Shown: positions 56,542 through 64,000 of the stretch, one piece after another | How the letters are laid out: each line of letters begins with the position of its first letter | Position numbering within the stretch: the first letter of the stretch is position 1 | Origin: Phragmites australis | Taxonomy: Eukaryota > Streptophyta > Magnoliopsida > Poales > Poaceae | Reading direction: 5' to 3' | NCBI RefSeq assembly: GCF_958298935.1 | Contig: NC_084927.1 | Span: forward strand, 18,670,001 to 18,734,000 | Length of the DNA: 64,000 nucleotides | Made by a program: the position numbers and the translations under genes | Notes under the pieces: generated by a model | Told to the model about the DNA's origin: nothing | Databases searched by the model: none | The model's input: the letters and a program-made list of their open reading frames with translations, nothing else

Positions 56542-59500
56542 TGTCACACTAGATTTATAAAGGAACAAAACTAGATGTAAACTACATGTATGCCAGGATT
56601 AAGTTTCATACATGCAGCGACTTCATCAGTGTATCACACATAGTGCCATTATTACAGCGTTTAACTTAAACAAAAAAAATAGACCTCAAAGTCTTAAACT
56701 AAAGCACACAAACTAAACATAGCGCAGTTCCCAACTTCCACAAGCAATTGACCAAGGGTCCACCAGCCTAGCAATCTTCATCTTCATCGACATAATAGTC
56801 TAGTTCTCCTTTATTATCTGAGCAGCGCTTGAAGGATATTTGGATGGAAATAGCAAGTGTGAGTACATATCGTACTCTGCAAGTGTAGGAAAATAAATGA
56901 CATGCAAGCTTGAATAAAGGAACAGGCTATAACAGGTTAAATTTGCATAAATGCCAACTATGCTAATGAAGAGTTATAAAAGCGTCATATTTAACTAGGT
57001 GAATCACCTCTAGACTTCCAACTCCTAGAAACATCTCTACATGTTTCCCAACCATCTGAATCCCACATCAGGTTCCCAAACCTACCGAATCAAACCAAAT
57101 CCATCCAACTAATCATGTGAGGATCCAAGTCTCTCATAACCATGAGCATGGCTGATATATCAGATTTTACACTCTGTAGAGGTTGTCCAGCTTTCCCCAT
57201 GAGTCATGATTTTCCTTGTTGCCATGTTCACGAAACACTTAACACACGCCAGTGGTGTGTCGTCCGGAAAGTCACTACAAAGTCGTTACAAAGTTTCATC
57301 TAGTATGTGCATGCCCGTTAGGTTTCACCACCGTCAAAGTGGTTATCACGCCACCCAGAAGCCCTCTTTTGCGCCTTGTAGTTTCCAGCAAGTTTTCACT
57401 CTTCCCCTCCACTACACATCCCATACCACTAACCAAATGGTTCTGGCCTTAGCCGTCCCCACACATCCAATCTTCCGTTTGGCACGCACAAAAACTGGAA
57501 TCCACTAATTAATAGGCCAGGTCTGTCCCATACCAGATCCTGGGGTTGGTACAATAGTCTTGGGTTGTCGCTCCACAATCGAGTCCTTACTTAGGTCACT
57601 TGAGCAAACACTAAGCCAACAACATAACCATCATCATCAACAATACTTTGCTCAAGGCCTAAGGTTCCATATTGCTATACCATCACTAGTATTACCAACT
57701 CATAGTTGCATAGATCATTAGTCATGTTTAACCACTAACCCTACCATATCTTGTGCAAAGCTAAGCATAATTACCCATCATAACCATTACTAACAACTAG
57801 GCGACAAGGAATATATGGAACAGGGTACTATAAGTAAATAGGATTCAAAATTAACAACATACATGTTTAAAATAAAGAACGCATTTGAAAACTTGGATCA
57901 GAATATTCAAGGACACTTGCCTCTTCCAACTTGCTGCTCAAACTCTTCAAATACTTGGTCCTGGAGATTCTCGAACTGCTCCTCGTCTGCTCTCGAAACA
58001 CACTAAAAAGCACACACAAAACTAGCAAAAAAAGTACACCAAAGAATATCTAACTTCTATGAAAAAGGGTAGTAAAAGATAGTACACACTGCTACGAACG
58101 CGAGAGCGTGAAAATTGTCTAAATCAGAGCTAAAACAAGAAAGTTACGCTAAAAACAAGGTTTGGGTTAAAATCTGAAAAAGAAAATGACCTATTTTGAA
58201 TAAAACAGAAAGTTTAGGGGCCTATTTGTAAAAATAGAGGGACATAATTGAAATTATGGAAAAGTTTAGGGCCTAAACTATAAAAAGATAGGGCTTTTGG
58301 TAATTATAGGAAAGTACATGGGTTTGTTTGCAAAATTGACATTTTCCCAAATTAAAGTAAATAGAAAATGACTGGATAAAGGCTTTGATGATGTGGATGT
58401 GACTGGGCTTAACACCTCAGTTTTGGTGCTGAGGTGGTCGGCTGACTAGGATTAAGGTGCCGACACATGGCACCACAGGATTGGATCGGCGAAGGGGTAT
58501 CTGGGTTCTAATATTCGTCTTCCATCTCGGATCCAACAGTTCAAAGATGGGGACGGGAGTAAACGGCCGGCGGTGGAGCGGACACGACGGCGTAAGCTTG
58601 GGTGCGGCGGCGCTCTCGCCGGAGTTCAACGAAAAACACGTCGCCGGCCACAGTTCACGACGACGAGCGGCGAAGGAGCACGAGGGGGCAAAGGCAAACT
58701 TGATTAATGCATATTCGGATGATGGGGAGACTCACCGAGGCTTGGTGATGACGCGAGGCGGTGGAGGAGCTCGGTGAGTGGAGAGGGAGGTCTTCCAGCG
58801 ATCGTTGGGCGACAAGGAGGGGTCAGCGGCCTTGCCCTCAAGGTTACGACACTAAAGGGCCGGTCGGAGCAGGTAGGGAAGCTTTGGAGCAGCAGCGGCA
58901 CGAGCTCGGTGAGGCCAGTAATGGCGATGGTGACGGCAACTCGATGTGGGTCGAAAGCAGATGGGAAAACGGGGGGCGAACCTTTATATAGATGGGAGAT
59001 CACGCGGGCGAGTCGGATTAGCACAAGTTCATTGGGCTTCGGGCTCGGGGAGTGCAGTGGTGTCATGGCCGGCTCAGTCTCCCCGCGTCAGAGGTTGAAG
59101 ATGGCGCGGGGCTCATGCGTCATCGGCACTGAGGCAACAGGCACGCGCGGGGTCAGGCTGGTTTCGGCCGGGCGCAGAGATGGGCTGGGGACAGCTTCGT
59201 CCCAAGCGGGTAGGGAGGCGGGAGAAGGAAGTGAGGGGTAGAGCGGGCTCAGCCCGGGAGAGAGGGATGGGCCAAAAAAAAGAAAAAGAAAGGAAAGGAG
59301 ATGGTTAGGGCCCAAGGAGAGAAAATTGGTTTTTCTTTTGCAAATCCTATTTCAAATTCTTTCAAAAATTAAATGACGCACCCCGAGGTTTTCAAAAATT
59401 CATTTCCACACGTAAAACACTAATGCATCTACTCCAGCATGAATGCAACAAAACAATATAACCTAGATTGATTATTTTATTTAGAAATTGAACTTTTCTC

Positions 59501-59590
59501 CTAGGGTTTTCCAACACTAAGCTTAACACCTCTAATTCTAACAGCAAAAATTATTTACTATTTCCAAAAATTGAAAATTAGGGTGTTACA
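56542..59590 (-). repeat. 3' LTR of the chromovirus
   Basis: Plus-strand limits TGTCACAC (56542) and GGGTGTTACA (59590), 3049 bp. The start aligns with TATCACACCC at 60911 in the right LTR, and the interrupted gag-pol frame reads up to 56541. Bases 58440-59250 are GC-rich with open frames on both strands; no known protein is recognised. Confidence 0.85.
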
Positions 59591-59592
59591 AA

Positions 59593-59619
59593 CCTACCCT
59601 CCCCCCCCCCCCTTAAGAT
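59593..59619 (-). other. Chromovirus polypurine tract
   Basis: A plus-strand CCTACCCT plus a run of C gives the minus-strand GGGGGAGGGTAGG immediately before the LTR. The C run is also a homopolymer of 14 bases. Confidence 0.8.
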
Positions 59620-60910
59620 GAATCTCGCCGTGGAGATTCGGAAGAATCGGAGAAGAGTTGTGGAAACTCGACTTTCAAATCTAATTCTCTTTCCCAGGTT
59701 GCTTCTTCTTCGGAATGATGTTTCCACTACACCTTGCACATACGGATCCTTTGAATCCTGGTGATTCTCTCTGACATCTCTAGAATTTGGATAGGATACT
59801 ACATGTACGTGAGATCTTCTCCAACTTCTATTTCCTCTAGGGGCATTTGCTCTTCAGGAACTCGTAGGCATTTCTTCAGCTGAGATACATGAAAAACACC
59901 GTGAACATCTACCAACTGAGGTGGTAGCTCCAATTGATATGCAACTTCTTCACATTTTTCCAACACATTAAAAGGTCCGATAAATCTGGGTGCAAGTTTT
60001 CCTTTGACTTTAAATCTACAAAAATCTCTGATCGGTGAAACTCGAAGGTATACGAAATCACCTACTTCAAAAGTCAACCCACGACGTCGATGATCAACAT
60101 AACTCTTCTGTCATGTTTGAGCTGTTTTCAAATTTTCCCTGATCTGCTGTACTTGCCTTTCTGCTTCTCTTAGAATTTCTAGGCCAAACACTTGACTTTC
60201 GCCAGTCTCATTCTAGTACACCAGTGTCCTACATTTTCTTCCATACAACGCTTCAAACGGCAACATCTTCAAACTAGTCTGATAACTATTGTTGTAGGAC
60301 AACTCTGCATAGGGAAGATTTTTGTCCCAACTAATCTTATTTTTCAAGGCACAAACTCTCAACATATCTTCCAAATTTTGATTTACTCTCTTGGTTTGAC
60401 CATCCGTCTGCGTATGATATGCTAAACTGGAGTTTAGCCAGGTATCCAATGACTCATATAGTTTTTGCCAAAACCTGGAGGTGAATTGGCTTCCTCTATT
60501 AGACACTATCCTCTTGTGTACTCCATGCAAACACACAATTATGGTAATATACAACTCAGCAAGTCTAGGTCCTGTGTATGTGGTCTTGACTGGGATGAAA
60601 TGAGCAACCTTTGTCAAATGATCCACTATAATCCAAATAGAATCATATCCAGATTGAGTTCGGGGCAATCCAACTATAAAATCCATACTAGTTTCTTCCT
60701 ATTTCCATTCTGGTATCTTCAAAGGTTGAAGTAATCCAGCAGGTCTCTGATGTTCAGCTTTGACTCACTGACATATATCGCATATTGCTACATATTCTGC
60801 AATTTCTTTCTTCGTTCCATACCACCAATATCGATCCTTCAGATCTTGATACATCTTGGTGCTTCCAGGATGAATAGAATACACAGACTCATGCACTTCC
60901 CGAAGTATAG
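59620..60910 (-). pseudogene. Chromovirus integrase and chromodomain remnant, catalytic residues lost
   Basis: From the right: zinc-binding part HESVYSIHPGSTKMYQDLK and YVAICDICQ (60880-60765), then the core (60686-60213) with MDFIVGLPRTQSGYDSIW, VSNRGSQFTSRFW and TKRVNQNLEDMLRVC. The second Asp of the triad is Asn and the Glu is Lys; both are G-to-A codon changes. The C-terminal part follows (VGDFVYLRVSP, HGVFHVSQLKKCLRVPEEQM), then a chromodomain trace in shifted frame with SEEEATWE (about 59690). The family enzyme inserts element DNA and its chromodomain targets heterochromatin. This copy cannot be active. Confidence 0.88.
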
Positions 60911-63900
60911 TATCACACCCGATTTTAACGGCCAAAACCAAGTGCGGCTTATGTGTGCCTAGGAAGTTTAACACACATAAGGACGTCATAGGTGAAGTAA
61001 CAAAAGCAATACTTTATTCAATTAAACGTTCACCTCTTACAATAAAAGACTTTACCTAAACAAATCTCAGGATTAACTTAAACAACATCATCTAAATGAC
61101 GGCAGCGGGACGAAAGCATTGGCGACCAAAACTCCACAGGCACCGACTGGAAGACACGCTCCTTAGAACACCAGGTCGTCATCTTGGAAATCCTCAAAGT
61201 CTTCCACTGAGCAGCATATGTTTTTGGTAGGAGAAAGCAAGGGTGAGCACATAATGTACTCAGCAAGTGTGGGAAAATAATGACATGCAGGCTTATATCA
61301 AGAGTAGGCTGACATAAGGTATTATTTGCGTAAATGCGAGTAATGAAAACACATTTGGACACAAAAGCATTAGACAAGTATTAAATGAATGTAACCCAAT
61401 AATCCATCATTTGGCATATAAGGTTCCCCACCCTGCATACCACAACCATCTAGTATTCCCTGTACTAAGACCAAAACCACAACATCTAGTACTCCCTGTA
61501 CCAGAACCAAAACCAAACCACCATCTAATCATGTGAGGATCCAAGTCTCTCATATCCGTTAGCACGGCTGTTATAACAGTTTTACACTCTGCAGAGGTTG
61601 TCCAACTTTACCCACGAGTCAGTGAATTCCATGTTGCCATGTTTGCAAGACACTTAACACACGCCAGTGGTGTGCCGCCAAGAATCACTGTATGACACTT
61701 TCCACTAACCAGAAACTAATCCAGTGCATGTCTGCCCACTAGGTTCCACCGTCAGGCTTTACGCAAGCAAAGCTCCTACCCAGAAGCCCCCTTTTGTGCT
61801 GACCCAACTCACACTGGACAGACTCTAATCAGTATGTCACACCTTACCCATATCAGCCTCGTGGTTGGTATGTTACTTCTTGGGTTGTCGCTCCACGAAC
61901 AGGTCCTTACTTAGGTTACTTGAGCAAACACTAAACCAACGTCATAACCATGACAACTATCACCAACATCCCTATGCTCAAGACCTAAGGTTTCATGTTG
62001 CTAAAACATCATCATATTAACCATCATTACTGCATATGTTTATTAGTCAAAATTATGGCACTTCCCAATATCCCAAAAGGAAGGCTAAGCAATCTACCCA
62101 TAAAAGACTCCTAACCATAACCCATCTAGGTTCCAAGGGATGATAAGGGAATATCTAGGGAAAAACCCTAACATAGGTGACTACCCATCATATTAACAGA
62201 CATTGCATGCAGTTTTGTAAAAAAAACATTTAAAAATGTAGGTTCAATATGATCAAGGACATTTGCCTTCTCCTTGCTGCTGCTCAGTGTATTCTTGCTC
62301 CTAGTCTTGCTGTTCTTCAAATTGATCCGGGACGTTATCGGCTAATCGCACAATTATCGGCAAACAAACAAACAAGATACACTAAGAACAGAGCACAAAA
62401 CAAAAGAACAACGAGATAAAAACTGGCTAAAAAGAAAGAGCACTGAAAAATGAATCCATCGACGCAAGAATCGCTTAAATCGGAGTTATGATGGAAAAGT
62501 TAGGGCTAAAACAAGTCTAGGGTTAAATCTGGAAAAAGAAAAAGACCTAAATTGAATTATCAGAAAGTCCAGGGACCTTTTTGTAAAAACAGAGGGACCA
62601 AAATGTAATTATGAAAAAGTATAGGGACCTAACTATAAAAAGATAGGGATCTTTTTATTATTTCAGAAAAGTTCAGGGGCTAAATTGCAAAATTACCAAT
62701 TAAAGGAATTATCAGATTTATTTTTATACTAAAAAAGGTTTGAATTACTGACTGGGTAGCTCAGGCTGACGTGGTAGGGTGACAGGGGTGACACATCAGC
62801 AGAAAGGCTGAGGTGGCGGCTGAGGTGGATGGTGACATGGTATGGCTGCTGACTGGGTTAAGTGGCCACACGTGGCAGCCTCTGGTTGGTCAGCGAAGGG
62901 GTACAGATGGGATCTAATCTAGGCCGTTGAGGACAGATCCGACGGCTGAGCTTAAAGGGGGCGGTCGGCAAGGTGGTTCTCGGCGGAGCCGAGCTCGGGC
63001 ACGGCGGCGACTCGTCGGAGACAAGCGCAAACCTTGTCGCCGGCCTCGGATCACAACGACAAGCGGCGGAATAGCATCAGGAGGGAATGACGATCTCGTT
63101 TTGGGGCTTACCGAAGGCTACGCGGCACTGAAAGGTGGTCGGTGACGGAAGGGGGCGGCGGCGGCTTCGGGAACTCGTCGGAGAAGGCTCTCCGGTGGCG
63201 CAGAGATCAAATTGACGATGGGAAAAGCTTCTGTGGTGGCAAGCACTCGCGATGGTGGGCTCGGGATGCGCTGCAAGGCTCTGGAACGGCGTGGCGGCGA
63301 GCTCGGTCGAAGCGGCGGCGAGGGCTGTGCGGCGAGCTCTAAACTCGGCGTCAAAGGCTCAGGTTTTGGCGAATTCTGGTTGAGATGCATTCGGGGAGGG
63401 AGGCTCTACGTATATAGGCAGCTCGGGGTGTCCAGGGCGACGGCGCAGCGAGATCAACTCGGACACGGCGATGGGGAGATGCATCCGAGCTCAAATCCGC
63501 GATTTTCTTAGAGATAAGGCCAGCTAGAGATAGAGGGGATCCTGGGGATTTGATTTGGCAACTCTCTAGAAGTTCTCGGGTTCGGTTTGGCCTCGGATTC
63601 GAACGGAAATCGGCGGCCGGCGCGTTCCCGTCTCTGAGTCGGAGTCCGACTAAAGGAGGAAGAAGGTCCTGACATGCGGGACCCACATGTCAGCGACTCG
63701 GGTGAGTGGTTCGGCGTGCTGGGATGGCGCGCGGAGATGGGCCGAGGCAGGCGGCCCAGGTGGGAGGGGAAACCGGTGATAGCTGAGCCGAAGCCGAGGG
63801 GAAAGCGGGCCGAAAAGAGAAAAGACGGCCCAGAAGAGATTTATTCTTTTTCTTTTTCATATGAATTCAAATCCAAATTCAAATTCAAAATCTTGGCAAA

Positions 63901-64000
63901 AACTCTTCAAATAAATTCATCAAAAATCAAATAAAAATCTTATTTGCCTAATTCAGCATGAATGCAAGATATTCACTTATATCCTATGTCATTTTCTTTT
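60911..64000 (-). repeat. 5' LTR of the chromovirus, running off the window
   Basis: It begins TATCACACCCGATTTTAACGG (TG expected; one change) and is still in LTR at 64000, where CAGCATGAATGCAA matches 59438-59451 of the left LTR, so about 130-150 bp remain outside. It joins integrase sequence directly on its left; no PBS is present. Confidence 0.8.

Larger units (their letters stand above)
56542..64000 (-). mobile_element. Chromovirus (Tekay/Del-like Ty3/gypsy) with collapsed interior
   Basis: Left (3') LTR 56542-59590, polypurine tract, 1.3 kb of integrase/chromodomain remnant, then a right (5') LTR from 60911 to beyond the window. The LTRs share TAATCATGTGAGGATCCAAG, ACTTAACACACGCCAGTGG and TCGCTCCAC(A/G)A; identity about 80% by eye. 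LTRs near 3 kb starting TGTAACACCC on the minus strand are typical of the Del/Tekay group. Gag, protease, RT and RNase H are absent. The five bases before the left LTR, ACGTG (56537-56541), are the predicted target duplication. Confidence 0.85.

Noticed and set aside
58417..59315. Host genes inside the chromovirus 3' LTR
   Set aside because: Open frames occur on both strands of a GC-rich LTR part, and the region recurs in the right LTR.
56542..60910. Solo LTR plus unrelated integrase
   Set aside because: The polypurine tract and the correct order of integrase and chromodomain beside the LTR tie them to one element.

Overview
The window looks like nuclear DNA of a grass (Poaceae), from a transposon-dense stretch between genes. 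Evidence: a grass-style GC-rich, Ala/Arg-rich single-exon gene related to the INDETERMINATE-DOMAIN family; a Tat-lineage Ty3/gypsy element with an antisense extra ORF; CACTA, copia, chromovirus and LINE families of plant type; and long noncoding gaps. I cannot name a species. No tRNA, rRNA, CRISPR array or bacterial-type operon was seen.

Layout. 1-11084: a minus-strand Tat-lineage gypsy element with gag, protease, RT-RNase H, integrase, an antisense spliced ORF and the 5' LTR; its 3' LTR lies left of the window. 11642-12230: one end of a CACTA transposon. 12540-12990: foldback repeats. 13604-14600 and 16333-18232: two 5'-truncated LINEs on opposite strands, the second with a 17-bp target duplication. 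19978-20526: the only intact-looking host gene, a 182-aa minus-strand protein matching just the C-terminal region of IDD14/15/16 (SGR5/LPA1-type) factors. 20746-26728: a minus-strand copia element about 220 bp upstream of that gene. 26925-32415: a plus-strand copia with TSD AAGAG.

33773-49557 is a nest three levels deep, bounded at each level by target duplications. A small CACTA-type MITE (TSD ACT) was split by a copia element (TSD ACTAC/ACTAT). The copia received both a solo Tat LTR (TSD TGCGC) and an 11.3-kb CACTA transposon (TSD ATA) that carries TNP2-type and TNPA/Ulp1-type genes.

49555-53002 is mostly anonymous DNA with a hAT-like MITE and a 138-bp tandem duplication. 53003-53585 is a GRF-type zinc-finger gene, probably decayed. 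54003-56541 is a plus-strand Tat-type gag-protease fragment cut in mid-pol by a minus-strand chromovirus (56542 to beyond 64000). The chromovirus interior has collapsed to an integrase remnant between two ~3-kb LTRs.

Nearly all element coding is broken. Many stops are TAG where Gln or Trp is expected, and several catalytic Asp/Glu codons show G-to-A changes; both fit decay of methylated cytosines. I found no convincing new molecular system. The strongest leads are the IDD-type protein lacking zinc fingers with a co-oriented LTR upstream, the spliced antisense ORF of the Tat element, and the datable nest. Identities, lengths and domain calls are by eye; no search was run.
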